From contig DATJGF010000104.1 of assembly GCA_035495315.1 (NCBI GenBank), forward strand, positions 1 through 64,000: DNA of 64,000 nucleotides. Reading direction: 5' to 3'. Below the pieces are notes generated by a model that saw nothing but the letters and a program-made list of their open reading frames with translations, did not search any database and was not told where the DNA came from. Numbering within the stretch: position 1 is the stretch's first letter; each line of letters begins with the position of its first letter. This DNA is from DATJGF01 sp035495315 (GTDB lineage Bacteria > Verrucomicrobiota > Verrucomicrobiia > Limisphaerales > UBA8199). Positions 43,897 through 53,258 of the stretch are shown piece by piece. A program made the translations under genes and the position numbers.

Positions 43897-45228
43897 CTAA
43901 CGATCCACCATCTTAACGGTTTCAGTAGACAACGCATCAAATTCCAACAACAGGGCACGGCTCATTGCCTCCACGCTGAACTTTTCGTGCACCGATTGGC
44001 GGCCCCTCTCGCCCAAAGACCGCGCTCGTTCCGGCTCCAGTAGAAGTTTCTCGATTTGCTCGGCGAGGCTTTGAGCGTCGGCATTATCACTTATTAATCC
44101 GCCGCCGGTAGCCTCGATTAACTCGGGAAACGCTGCCACATTCGGTTGCACGACCGGCACGCCCGCGGCCATCGCCTCGATTACATACAAACCGAAAGCC
44201 TCACCATAACCAGCCGGCACAGAGAAAACAGAGAGTTGCCGCAAAAAGGCAATTTTGCCCGCCCGATCCAGATTGGGGCAAAACTCGACGGCATCGCTCA
44301 ATCCCGCGTGTGCGAGTTTTTCGCGGAGCGACTCGACCAGCGGTTGATCAGCTGGCCCACAACTCCCGCCGACCTGCAGCCTGAGAGCGGCGACACGTCC
44401 GCGCTGACGAATCTGAATGAAGGCGTCGACCAGGGTATCCAAACCTTTCTCGCGGCACATTCGCGCAAAAAAGCCCAGGGCCGGTGAGGGTCGGGCAGAA
44501 GCATCGGTGGCGGCTGGAATGGGTTGATCGGGATAGCCGTCCAGATTTATGCCGTTATAAACAACGCGCACGCGCTCCGGCGCGAGTGCGAGCCGTTTTT
44601 GCATCAAATCCCCAAAGTAACGGCTCGGAGCAATAAAAAAATCGACCTCTTTGGCGCGTTGGCTTAAGAGCTCCCAGCACTCTGACCGGTGTGGTTCGGG
44701 CAAGCTATCGAGGAAAGAATCCTCGCCTTGCAAAGTACAGACGATTGGAGCACCGAGCTCATTCTTAAGGCGGCGAGCCAATCCAATCAACAGCGCATTC
44801 GACAGGCAGACGACATCGTGCCGTGGTTGAGTCTTGAGCCAGTTTATGAGGAGATCAAGTTCGTGCGCCTGGTTGCCCAGCTCACCCTCCAGCATCGAGA
44901 AGGTAATCCCGCCCAAATCGGCGGCACGTGTTTTGGCGGCTCGTCCAGCGGCCCAGCGCAACAACCGCGGCGACGCTAAAAGGTTATTTAGCCATCGTGG
45001 CGTATTGCGGAATAACGCGGATTTTTGTTCGAGGTAGACGCTGATACCGCTGAAGAAAATGGGAGTGCCAGCGCTTTCATCGGGTTCATCGAGGGTAAGC
45101 GGCAAATAAAGCGGCACCATCAACACGTCATGCCCCATCGCCCGCAACGAGCGGACCAGGGCGTTATCCCGCAGGCAATTGCCGCAGAACATCGCGCCTG
45201 CACCGGGTGTGAGCTGGATGATGTTCAT
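43897..45228 (-). CDS. Glycosyltransferase family 4
   Basis: A 443-residue GT-B enzyme. The N-terminal domain contains the early LTPGAGAMFCGNCLRDNALV, rare for GT4 because of its two Cys residues. The C-terminal nucleotide-sugar domain has RVVYNGINLDGYPD, GFFARMCREKGLDTLVDAFI and the EX7E-type region GEAFGLYVIEAMAAGVPVVQ. It is the last gene of a reverse-strand run that starts at 48974 and lies 39 nt after the propeller gene. It would build a polysaccharide or glycolipid. Sugar donor unknown. Confidence 0.88.
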   Translation of the reverse strand: MNIIQLTPGAGAMFCGNCLRDNALVRSLRAMGHDVLMVPLYLPLTLDEPDESAGTPIFFSGISVYLEQKSALFRNTPRWLNNLLASPRLLRWAAGRAAKTRAADLGGITFSMLEGELGNQAHELDLLINWLKTQPRHDVVCLSNALLIGLARRLKNELGAPIVCTLQGEDSFLDSLPEPHRSECWELLSQRAKEVDFFIAPSRYFGDLMQKRLALAPERVRVVYNGINLDGYPDQPIPAATDASARPSPALGFFARMCREKGLDTLVDAFIQIRQRGRVAALRLQVGGSCGPADQPLVESLREKLAHAGLSDAVEFCPNLDRAGKIAFLRQLSVFSVPAGYGEAFGLYVIEAMAAGVPVVQPNVAAFPELIEATGGGLISDNADAQSLAEQIEKLLLEPERARSLGERGRQSVHEKFSVEAMSRALLLEFDALSTETVKMVDR

Positions 45229-45267
45229 GGAGTTTTAGTGATTCCTGTTTGGCCTTCGGATTTTATC

Positions 45268-46380
45268 TCACTTGCCTCCGAAGCAATATACCGTTCCGTC
45301 ATCCGAACCAATAATGATTCGACCTTGGGCGACCGCCGGGGAACTGTTAATTGCCTGGCCAATTTCATACGACCAGAGTTGCTGGCCTTTATCGAGGGAC
45401 ACCATATAAAGCCGTCCGTCATCCGACCCGGCGATGACGCGTTCGCCGCAAATCACCGGTGAACTGTCCACCTTGCCACGCGTCGGGAAACTCCAAAGGC
45501 TGCTGCCATCGGTCCGCTTAACGCAATGCAACAACTTGTCCTGCCCACCGAATACAACCCGGTCATCACTTACCGCCGGCGATCCCACGTACGGAAAATT
45601 GCGGTCCTTGAATTCCCAATCGACTTTGCCCGCTTTTAAATCGATGCACAAAAAGCGATTCTCGTATTGGCCCAGATAAGCCTTGCCATCGGCAAGCGCG
45701 ACCGACCCCGGGACATACGCGCCGGCCGAAACTTCTCGGACCTGGCGCCCATCGTTCAAATCAATCACGTGCAGCAGTCCATCGCATCCGCCAAATACTG
45801 CCTGGCCGGCAGCCACCGCGGGAGAACCGTTAATGTAATTGGCCGTCTCATAGACCCAATTGCTCTTGCCGGTCGTCGCCTGAACACAATGCAGCTTAAA
45901 GTCATAACTACCCACCAGCACACATAGGTTTGTCCCCATCTTATCCCAATTCGGCGCGCCAAGAATTTTGTCGCCCGTCTCATATTTCCAGAGGAGCTTG
46001 CCGGTCGTCGAGTCGAGCGCGTACAGGAATCCGTCACTCGAACCGACAAACACGGTGCGATCCAGAACCAGTGGTGACGACTCCACTTCTCCGCCGGTTT
46101 TGAACGCCCAGAGTTTTTTCCCATCCGCCAGGCTCAATCCATAGACATTCCCGTCGTCGGAGCCGATGAAGACTTGCTGGTTCACAATGGCAGCAGATGA
46201 CTTAACTGATCCCCCCGTCTTGAAACGCCAAACCGTGACTAGCTTCTCCGGCAACGGGCCAACCGCTACGCCTCGCAGGTCCGGACCGCCATGAAACATT
46301 GGCCAATCACCCGCTGAGCACGACGCCGCCGCCAAGAATAATGACAGAGTTATACGTTCTAGCGTTGTGTGCTTGTCCAT
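45268..46380 (-). CDS. PQQ-type beta-propeller repeat lipoprotein
   Basis: Start chosen at ATG 46380, which gives a signal segment ending LFLAAASC, a lipobox-like site. The product is 370 residues. At least seven repeats with the pattern VFIGSDDGNVYGLSLADGKK, VFVGSSDGFLYALDSTTGKL and VIAGSDDGRLYMVSLDKGQQ form an eight-bladed PQQ-like propeller. No quinoprotein catalytic residues or heme are seen, so it is more likely a binding or scaffold protein like BamB than a dehydrogenase. It is co-directional with the glycosyltransferase. Confidence 0.82.
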   Translation of the reverse strand: MDKHTTLERITLSLFLAAASCSAGDWPMFHGGPDLRGVAVGPLPEKLVTVWRFKTGGSVKSSAAIVNQQVFIGSDDGNVYGLSLADGKKLWAFKTGGEVESSPLVLDRTVFVGSSDGFLYALDSTTGKLLWKYETGDKILGAPNWDKMGTNLCVLVGSYDFKLHCVQATTGKSNWVYETANYINGSPAVAAGQAVFGGCDGLLHVIDLNDGRQVREVSAGAYVPGSVALADGKAYLGQYENRFLCIDLKAGKVDWEFKDRNFPYVGSPAVSDDRVVFGGQDKLLHCVKRTDGSSLWSFPTRGKVDSSPVICGERVIAGSDDGRLYMVSLDKGQQLWSYEIGQAINSSPAVAQGRIIIGSDDGTVYCFGGK

Positions 46381-46498
46381 CTTTCGCCGTGGGTCCACGT
46401 GTCTAAACAGTTGTCTAGAAATCACCGTAGCTCAACAAACATTTTTCGATGCCGCAATCGCCACCAGATACTCCACGGAAAGCTTAAGCCTAAGCGAT

Positions 46499-47947
46499 CT
46501 AGTTAGCCCGCTGCACGCTGACCACTATGTCGTTTGTGAACGCGGGACCGGCTACGGATAATCCGCCACCCGGATGGTTGATAATTTGCGAGGGTTCCCA
46601 CTCACCGGTCGCGGGATGCAGCCAATCGGCCCGCCACCGCCCTTTGGGCAAGTCCAGCAGGACTCCAGCCCCCGGTTCCTTCCGCGGGGAGTACACGTAG
46701 ACGGCGATAGCTTCGCCTGGTTTTACCAGGGCGTAACATCCGCCAGGATGAGGCGGGATCGCCACGGCACTCCGGTCGGGTTGCATGTGGACGAAGTCCA
46801 GGCTTTCCATAAATTCGCGCAGAATGCGGAGTTGTTTCCGCAGAGGGCGGCCATCGAAGCGGCCGTCAGGCTGTTGAATCCTGCCGCTGCCGGTCGGATC
46901 GTCCGTGGCGAAGCTGGGGTCAAGATTGTTGTACACGGCGCCGCCACTCAGCATGAAGGCCCATGCCTCCCGACGACGCTCGAGGATTTTTTCGCCGCCG
47001 CCGGTTTCATCGAAGCAAATCGGCTTGTTGAGCGCCCAGTTCAGCGGCACGACCGCCGGTGGAGAGCAGTAATGGAAATTTAAGAGGGAAACAGCCGGAT
47101 GCGCGTTCTTAACAAGCGAGTACTCGTTTGCGTAATTCATGGCCAGGAGCTGGCGGTGCGGCAGCTCTCGCATCGTCGCCTCCGCTACATCCAGCAGATG
47201 ATTTTCCCAGGCTGCCGTCTCCTTCGGACTGGCGCCACTGCAGTACGGCTCATCACAAATCTCGTAATAGACATTGTCGAAAGCGTTCAGCTCCGTGAGA
47301 AGCTTGCGAAGAACGGCCTCCTGCCGGGCGATCAACGCCGGTTCGTCGAGCGTGTTGTAGCGATGAAAGGAGACATGCCCTACGTCGTTCACGTTATTGT
47401 GCGCATTGAGGGGGTGCAGCTTCCATTTTCCAAACTCAGGTCCGTCGCCGTACAGCACGTAGAACAAATTGAATTCGACGATAATCCCCCGCTCGCCAGC
47501 CGCTCTGACGAAAGCCTTGAGGCGCTGGAAAAACTTGTCGTCCCAGCGGTCGAGGTCGAATTTATTGCCGCCATAAAAATATCCTGGGGTGTCGCTCCGG
47601 GCCCAGGGAGCGAGAAAACGCCCGGGGCGCGGAGCGAACGTGTTCTGGTCGCCGCCGCGATACGTGGTCGCGTTAGTGCTTTCAAGAGAAGTGCCAGGCA
47701 CGGTGCGCGTGAGATTCATGCCTTCAGCCTTCAAGGTGTCCAGGTAAGTGAGGTAATCAAAATCCTGGTTCAACACTGCGCCGTAATGTTCGCCCGAGGT
47801 AACCAGCACGGTGGGTTTGCCGCGAAAGAGGAAATAGTGTGGATTTTCGGGATGAAGCTGAAGCGGCTTAAACGGGCTGTCATCTGCGGCCAGTGCCGTA
47901 AATCTCAAGCTGGAGATCGCCAGCACCGCAATTGTTGTTGCTTTCAT
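46499..47947 (-). CDS. Secreted cellulase-like TIM-barrel glycosidase (DUF4038-like)
   Basis: Start chosen at ATG 47947, where a signal peptide begins (MKATTIAVLAISSL); the longer reading from 48184 overlaps the upstream gene. The product is 482 residues. The barrel holds LHPENPHYFLFRGKPTVLVT, VYYEICDEPYCSG (candidate acid/base Glu) and NKPICFDETGGGEK (candidate nucleophile Glu). The C-terminal domain (WRADWLHPATGEWEPS) is a collagen-binding-like beta-sandwich. It is a distant relative of the gene at 25895-27274 with the same layout. Substrate unknown. Confidence 0.8.
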   Translation of the reverse strand: MKATTIAVLAISSLRFTALAADDSPFKPLQLHPENPHYFLFRGKPTVLVTSGEHYGAVLNQDFDYLTYLDTLKAEGMNLTRTVPGTSLESTNATTYRGGDQNTFAPRPGRFLAPWARSDTPGYFYGGNKFDLDRWDDKFFQRLKAFVRAAGERGIIVEFNLFYVLYGDGPEFGKWKLHPLNAHNNVNDVGHVSFHRYNTLDEPALIARQEAVLRKLLTELNAFDNVYYEICDEPYCSGASPKETAAWENHLLDVAEATMRELPHRQLLAMNYANEYSLVKNAHPAVSLLNFHYCSPPAVVPLNWALNKPICFDETGGGEKILERRREAWAFMLSGGAVYNNLDPSFATDDPTGSGRIQQPDGRFDGRPLRKQLRILREFMESLDFVHMQPDRSAVAIPPHPGGCYALVKPGEAIAVYVYSPRKEPGAGVLLDLPKGRWRADWLHPATGEWEPSQIINHPGGGLSVAGPAFTNDIVVSVQRAN

Positions 47948-47981
47948 GTTCGCGTCTTTTGCGTCTTCGCTGTTCGGTTGG

Positions 47982-48974
47982 TTACCGGAAGCCCAAATCC
48001 TCACCTTCGTGAAACGCGACGCCGATCTGCTCGAGTGAGCCGTGCCGGCCGTTATACCAGAGCAGCCAGCGCGAGCCGTCGAAAATCGCATACGGCTTGT
48101 AGCAGGCATCGTGGTCCCATTGATTGAACCCGGTGTGGATGATTGGGTTTTCGGGGTGACGTTGCCAACCCGTGATGCCATCACGCGATCGCGCTACGCC
48201 GATCTGCGCGTGGTCGACGTCGCGAAAGCCGATGTAGAACATCAGATACCAATCGCCCCGCTTCTCCACCTGGCAGCCCGTCACCCGGTTCTGTTCCCAC
48301 GGCCGGGATGGGTCCGCCTTGAAAACCGGATTTGTAGGATGCTTGCTCCAATGCAAACCATCAGGACTCGTCGCATAGCCAACCGCATCAGGCTCGTATT
48401 GTTCGCCTCCTGAGTACCACATCCGGTATAGGCCGGGGCTACTATCCCACACAACATGCGGACACATCACGGCAACCTTTTCCCATCGCGCTTCAGCAGC
48501 CAACACCGGCTTGTCGCTCATGCGTTGCCAGGACACACCGTCAGGGCTGGTGGCATAGCCGATCCACGAATGTCCGTTGGCCTGGCCGGTATACCAGAGG
48601 TGATAAATCCCGTCGCGTTTTACAATGATCGGACGATTAATATCGTCTTCCCAGCCGCTCTCCGGGCGCGGACCAAAGACCACTTCGGGCGGCTGACTCC
48701 AATGGATGCCATCCTTGCTGGTGACCAGGGCCAGGCTTTTCTTGGGACGCCATGAAACCCACATTCGGTAACTCCCTTCCTCTTTCAGCACGGAGATATC
48801 GAAACAGGTGCCATATTCACAGCCCAGGATCGGATTTTCCGCAGATTTCACCCAACCGGCGGCGGCCCGGATTGGCCGTGAGGGTGCGGCGGAAGGTGGT
48901 TCAGCGCTTGGTCTCGTGCAAGAGAAGGTCATCCCAAAAGCGACTGCGGCCAGTTGTAACGGCATTCTCTTCAT
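47982..48974 (-). CDS. GH43/GH32-like five-bladed propeller glycosidase
   Basis: Start taken at ATG 48974, giving 330 residues and a lipoprotein-like signal (MKRMPLQLAAVAFGMTFSC); ATG 49004 is also possible. Repeats with the family pattern are visible: SYRMWVSWRPKKSLALVTSK, IYHLWYTGQANGHSWIGYAT, LYRMWYSGGEQYEPDAVGYA, WYLMFYIGFRDVDHAQIGVA and RWLLWYNGRHGSLEQIGVAF. They form a five-bladed propeller as in GH32/43/68-related enzymes. Asp and Glu residues sit in the central positions, but catalytic ones cannot be assigned safely. It heads the reverse-strand run into the TIM-barrel, propeller and glycosyltransferase genes. Confidence 0.75.
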   Translation of the reverse strand: MKRMPLQLAAVAFGMTFSCTRPSAEPPSAAPSRPIRAAAGWVKSAENPILGCEYGTCFDISVLKEEGSYRMWVSWRPKKSLALVTSKDGIHWSQPPEVVFGPRPESGWEDDINRPIIVKRDGIYHLWYTGQANGHSWIGYATSPDGVSWQRMSDKPVLAAEARWEKVAVMCPHVVWDSSPGLYRMWYSGGEQYEPDAVGYATSPDGLHWSKHPTNPVFKADPSRPWEQNRVTGCQVEKRGDWYLMFYIGFRDVDHAQIGVARSRDGITGWQRHPENPIIHTGFNQWDHDACYKPYAIFDGSRWLLWYNGRHGSLEQIGVAFHEGEDLGFR

Positions 48975-49028
48975 TTGCACAACTGCCGATATAATAATCG
49001 GCATAGATTCGGTGTTTCTAGTTCCAAA

Positions 49029-50108
49029 ATGTTCATTGACGCAATGGGCAATTGGACTAGGATGATCGATGCGACAATGAGATTGTGGCCCACCATCATT
49101 GAGTATAGTTCCATCGTGCTCGTGATGGCCTGTGCCATGGTTGCCCCTGATGTCCGGGCACAAGGGACCCAGCGCTCGACCCGCTCGAGTTCCTCCTCTG
49201 AAACCAACAGCCTCGAGATCTTCAAAGATCTCAATCGACTGGACGTCAAAGAAGACGGTCTCAACCTACTGGACGAGGAATTGAGCAAGTCCTTGCTCCC
49301 ATTTGCCAACCAGAAAGATTCGATCGTGCCCTCGGGCTTTGTGCCGCCACGATTACCGGTCGTAAAAAGTCGTCGTTCAAAGGATGAACTGGAAAAGTCC
49401 AAAGGCTGGATTTGGGATGCCGAAGAGGCAGTCAGCGGAAGCATCAAGAATGACGATGACTCTGTTTCCGAGGTCAAATCCGATAAAAGGAAGCTCTCGT
49501 GGGATGACTTCGCCAAACAAACGAGACGGGAACGGCAGCAGAAACCCGACTATCATTCGTCGGATAGGGATAGCGATCAGTCTGAGTCGACCACGGAGGA
49601 CGATTCCTCATTGCCGGAAGGGCTTCGTGAAGTCGCCAAGGGTCTAAGATCGCAACGCGACGCTTTTGGCGGCATCTTCGGTTCGCGCAGGTCGGGAAGC
49701 GTTGGTGGAGGTGGAATGCCAGCAGATTCCCAACGGACCCCACATCAGATAGAAGCCCAAAAGGCTTACATGGATGAGTTTCAGAAGATACTCAGTGGCC
49801 CAGCTTTCGACGACTCAGTCGGCTCGCACAGTGGTGGTAGTGGCGATTTCTTCAAAGCTGCCGTAGGGCCTGTTCAAGCAGCACCTATGGGCGGATGGGA
49901 CTCTTTGCCAGCCGCATCGACTCGAAGCCGCCCGACGGCGGTGACGCAGAGCTTGACGCCTCCGGTTCTGGCGCCGGCGACTTTGCCGGACGTTAACGCG
50001 ACCGTTCTGAATCAATGGAACCCGATGTATACTCCCCTGAAGCCAGAACTTCCCAGATCGGCACCGTTCTTCCCGACCCCGATAGAAGTTCCTCGTCGCC
50101 GGTTCTAA
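49029..50108 (+). CDS. Exported hypothetical protein, polar and Ser/Pro-rich
   Basis: ATG 49029 is one of several possible starts (49044, 49062, 49077 are others); 359 residues from this start. A hydrophobic segment (YSSIVLVMACAMVAPDVRAQ) near the N-terminus looks like a signal peptide with cleavage after RAQ. The mature part is charged and low in complexity: TRSSSSSETNS, KSLLPFANQKDSIVPSGFVP, SDRDSDQSEST, and a Pro-rich tail ending in PTPIEVPRRRF. I do not recognise any domain. It is divergent from the GH43-like gene and converges with moeA 3 nt away. Confidence 0.6.
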   Translation: MFIDAMGNWTRMIDATMRLWPTIIEYSSIVLVMACAMVAPDVRAQGTQRSTRSSSSSETNSLEIFKDLNRLDVKEDGLNLLDEELSKSLLPFANQKDSIVPSGFVPPRLPVVKSRRSKDELEKSKGWIWDAEEAVSGSIKNDDDSVSEVKSDKRKLSWDDFAKQTRRERQQKPDYHSSDRDSDQSESTTEDDSSLPEGLREVAKGLRSQRDAFGGIFGSRRSGSVGGGGMPADSQRTPHQIEAQKAYMDEFQKILSGPAFDDSVGSHSGGSGDFFKAAVGPVQAAPMGGWDSLPAASTRSRPTAVTQSLTPPVLAPATLPDVNATVLNQWNPMYTPLKPELPRSAPFFPTPIEVPRRRF

Positions 50109-50111
50109 TAC

Positions 50112-51335
50112 TTAATCCCACCGCATTACCGATACCAACGCGCCCGCGGGGAGACTTACCTCGGGCGCGGCGTCAATCAGGCCGTGCGCGCGAGCGAGCG
50201 AGCTCAGCATATGCGAGGCCTGCGCTCCGGCTGAATACACCTTCCCACCGGGATCCATTCTCACGCGCATGAAATGTCGCCGATTGCCCGGATTAGACAA
50301 CGGTTCGGCCAGCACTCCCGGATAGGCAGGCAGCGCAAGTTCAGTTGCTCCTTGCCAGCGCAACAATGCCGGACGCACCAGGAGCAGAAAGGTAACCAAG
50401 GCCGAAACCGGATTGCCGGGCAACCCAAACAACAGCTTACCTTTGCGTCGTCCGAAAACAAATGGCCGCCCCGGCCGGATCGCCACCTTCCAAAACTGCA
50501 GATCGCCCCCGGCATCGGCGAATGCCTGCTTGAGAAAATCCATTTCACCGACGGAAACACCACCCGAAGTGAGCACGGCATCACAGTCACTAAACGCGCG
50601 TTCCAAAGCACCGCGCGTCGCCTCGAGGGCATCCGGCACGAGTGGTAATACACGGGCCATAGCGCCGGCGCGTTGTACCAGGCTGCTGAGCATTACGCGA
50701 TTGCTTTCGTAGATTTGACCTGGCCCGAGCGGTTCTCCCAGTTCCTTTAATTCGGAGCCCGAGGCCAGCACGCCGACGCGCGGGCGCCGCCCAACCTGCA
50801 ACCGTGCCACCCCAGCCGCTGATAATAAGGCCACTTGCGCGAATCCTACCCCGTCGCCCGGTTGGCCAAGAACTGTTCCCTTTCGAATATCTTCTCCTTG
50901 TCTGCGAACGTTTTCACCCGGTCGAGCTGGTTCGAGCACCAATATTTCCAAAGGCGCGTTTTGCGGTACCATTGTGTCCTCCTGCATGACCACAGCGTCA
51001 GCACCCCGCGGCAAAGGCGAGCCAGTGAACAGCCGCACACAGGAGCCGCTACTGACTTCGCCTGAGAAGCTTTCGCCGGCAGCAACGCGTCCAGTGACCC
51101 GCAGGCGCACGGGGGCGTCCGCTCGAGCTCCGACGATGTCCTCGGCCCGAACCGCATACCCATCCATCGCCGAGTTGTCGAACACCGGCAGATCCAGCGG
51201 GGATAAGATGGGGTCGGTTAAGATGCGCCCGAGCGCTTCACCCACCGGAACGTTTTCCGTCGTGGGTGCAGGGACCGCCGACAGTATTTGCTCCAAGGCC
51301 TGTTCGAGTTCCAGCATCGCCACAATGTGGCTCAA
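50112..51335 (-). CDS. moeA: Molybdopterin molybdenumtransferase MoeA
   Basis: A 407-residue protein of normal MoeA length; ATG 51317 is an alternative start. The N-terminal domains contain PVFDNSAMDGYAVRAED and VRLFTGSPLPRGADAVVMQE. The MoCF domain contains TSGGVSVGEMDFLKQAFADA, with GKLLFGLPGNPVSALVTFLL in the substrate site. It inserts molybdate into adenylated molybdopterin to make the molybdenum cofactor. No other cofactor-synthesis gene is adjacent. It is divergent from the GHKL ATPase gene. Confidence 0.95.
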   Translation of the reverse strand: MSHIVAMLELEQALEQILSAVPAPTTENVPVGEALGRILTDPILSPLDLPVFDNSAMDGYAVRAEDIVGARADAPVRLRVTGRVAAGESFSGEVSSGSCVRLFTGSPLPRGADAVVMQEDTMVPQNAPLEILVLEPARPGENVRRQGEDIRKGTVLGQPGDGVGFAQVALLSAAGVARLQVGRRPRVGVLASGSELKELGEPLGPGQIYESNRVMLSSLVQRAGAMARVLPLVPDALEATRGALERAFSDCDAVLTSGGVSVGEMDFLKQAFADAGGDLQFWKVAIRPGRPFVFGRRKGKLLFGLPGNPVSALVTFLLLVRPALLRWQGATELALPAYPGVLAEPLSNPGNRRHFMRVRMDPGGKVYSAGAQASHMLSSLARAHGLIDAAPEVSLPAGALVSVMRWD

Positions 51336-51424
51336 ATTTGTATGAGTGAAAAGGAGACTCCCTCTTTACAGGTCAAGCGCCTCGCCTGACGCTATGCAGA
51401 AGTGACTTCCCGGCTTGATTCTGA

Positions 51425-53248
51425 GTGTTGGACACGCCATTGATTACCCAGTTGAAAACGACCGATTCAGGCAAGTTACGCATTGGCGATAATTGGAACG
51501 CGATTCGGATCATCGCCTTGTCCCAAAACAATCCCCTCAAAGCGGTTGCGGAATTTGTCGAAAACGGCATTGATGCCCGGGCGCGGAATATAACGCTGGT
51601 TCGGGGCAAGGAACGAGGTGTGCATTTTTTGAGGATCAAAGATGACGGGGAGGGGATCCGGCGAAATGAGGCAGGGGTGCCGGATTTCGAGTATGTGGCG
51701 ACACATATCTGCGATTCCGTGAAGCGACGGCTTAAGGCGGAGGGAACCAGCGGTCTCCAGGGTGAATTCGGCATCGGGTTGCTGAGTTTTTGGACTGTGG
51801 GAGAGGAATTGGTTCTTTCGTCGGTCGGAAGCGATGGCCGGACGTATCAAATGCACATGAAAAAAGGGCAGCCCGGCTATCGGATCACGCGCAAGCAGGT
51901 ACTGCTGGCTGAATCAGGCACGGAACTGCTGGTCCGCAATATTCTGCCGGGCATCAAGCAATTTAGCGGCGAAAAAATTCAATGGTACTTGGCGTCTGAG
52001 TTGCGGGACCGTATTCGCCATTCAGGTGTGCAAATCCGGGTGATCGACCGTACAGCTCGTACGGAGTTCAAAGTGGAACCGCGCCAGTTTGAAGGCCGGG
52101 TGCTGCATGAGCTAAGCCGGTTTGCTCAAGGGGATCTATATGTCGAGTTGTACCTGACCCGTCCCAGTGCCAGTAATGGCGTCGGGCTTTTCCGGCAAGG
52201 CACGCGCGTGTTGGAAAATCTTACCGCCTTGAGCGAGCTCAACAAGCCGCCCTGGACTAGCGGTTATATTCAAGGTCTGATCGATGTGCCGTACCTGAGT
52301 TTAACCCCAGGTACTCGCACCGGCATAATTCAGGATGCGGCCTATCAGCGTTTTACGCAGGAGCTCGCGCCGCTGGAGCTGGAGCTGACTCGGCTGATTG
52401 AGGAGCAACAACGCGCCGAAGAAGAACAAACCAGCCGTGAAGTGCTGCGTTCGGTGCAACGGGCATTGAAAGAGGCGCTGCTCGTGCTACCGGCTGAGGA
52501 ATATGACTGGTTTGATCTCCATGAACCCGGCCCCGGCCGGCGTAAAAGTCAACCCAGAGAGCCCGCCGCGCTACCGGCTGAAGTATTCCAGGAGGTGCAC
52601 CAAAATGGACAGGCCGAGGAGCTCAAGGAAGAGGCGCCGCAGAAAGTGTTCTTCGAATTTCCTGGGCCCCTCTTCAGCGTGCGCATCGCACCGGCCTCGA
52701 GTGTGGTCGGCGTGGGGGCGACTCGAAATCTGCGAGCCATTCCGCGGGATCGGTCGAATCGGCTCGTCGAAAAGAACGTGGTATTTCTTTGGCAAATCAT
52801 GGAGGGCGGTGGGACGCTGCAAAACGCCGAGGGTGAAATCGCAACGTTCATGGCCCCCTCCGAACCGGGTCTGGCGACTATTCGTCTCACTGCGAAACAA
52901 CTGGAGGTAGAATGTTCCGGCGAGGCGTTGATCACTGTTACCGATTCGCTCCTGCCCCAAAACCAGCTGAAAGAGGGAACGCAACAAGGAATCCCAAGCT
53001 ACACGTATCAAAAGGCCCCGGGAGAGCTGTGGCGCTCGCGTTATCAAACGGATCAGAACGTCATCGTGATTAATAGCGGACACCGCGATTTCGTCTTTGC
53101 CGCGCGTAACAAGCTTCTAAAGATTCGTTATATCTGCCGTTTGTTTGCCAAAGAGCTTGTCGCGAAGAATTTTTCCGGCGTGCCTCCAGGTGAGCTGTTG
53201 GAGCGGTTGATTGAGTTATCGCTCTACAGCGAAGAGAACCTAAGGTGA
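51425..53248 (+). CDS. GHKL (HSP90/MORC-like) ATPase with Ig-like domain
   Basis: GTG start, 607 residues, no signal peptide. Residues 1-200 form a GHKL ATPase: N-box AVAEFVENGIDARARNITLV (about 39), G1 IKDDGEGIRRNE (about 72), G2 LQGEFGIGLLSFWTVGEELV (about 112). An S5-like domain follows, then a charged coiled region (LTRLIEEQQRAEEEQTSREV). Residues about 415-515 look Ig-like (SSVVGVGATRNLRAIPRDRS, GEIATFMAPSEPGLATIRLT). The C-terminal 90 residues hold NVIVINSGHRDFVFAARNKL. This is not HSP90 or MutL itself. It is nearest to paraMORC-type proteins, and a role in DNA remodelling or defence is only possible. It is 10 nt before the carbonic anhydrase gene. Confidence 0.75.
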   Translation: MLDTPLITQLKTTDSGKLRIGDNWNAIRIIALSQNNPLKAVAEFVENGIDARARNITLVRGKERGVHFLRIKDDGEGIRRNEAGVPDFEYVATHICDSVKRRLKAEGTSGLQGEFGIGLLSFWTVGEELVLSSVGSDGRTYQMHMKKGQPGYRITRKQVLLAESGTELLVRNILPGIKQFSGEKIQWYLASELRDRIRHSGVQIRVIDRTARTEFKVEPRQFEGRVLHELSRFAQGDLYVELYLTRPSASNGVGLFRQGTRVLENLTALSELNKPPWTSGYIQGLIDVPYLSLTPGTRTGIIQDAAYQRFTQELAPLELELTRLIEEQQRAEEEQTSREVLRSVQRALKEALLVLPAEEYDWFDLHEPGPGRRKSQPREPAALPAEVFQEVHQNGQAEELKEEAPQKVFFEFPGPLFSVRIAPASSVVGVGATRNLRAIPRDRSNRLVEKNVVFLWQIMEGGGTLQNAEGEIATFMAPSEPGLATIRLTAKQLEVECSGEALITVTDSLLPQNQLKEGTQQGIPSYTYQKAPGELWRSRYQTDQNVIVINSGHRDFVFAARNKLLKIRYICRLFAKELVAKNFSGVPPGELLERLIELSLYSEENLR

Positions 53249-53258
53249 GCCCGTTGCC

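Noticed and set aside
47099..48127. A 342-residue forward open frame opposite the TIM-barrel and GH43-like genes
   Set aside because: It crosses two reverse-strand genes that have signal peptides and catalytic motifs and has no domain of its own.
51351..51371. AAGGAGACTC at 51351 resembles part of the dispersed inverted-repeat arm
   Set aside because: Only ten bases match, no opposite arm is visible, and no recognisable end sequence is present. It may be a decayed copy, but it is too weak to list.
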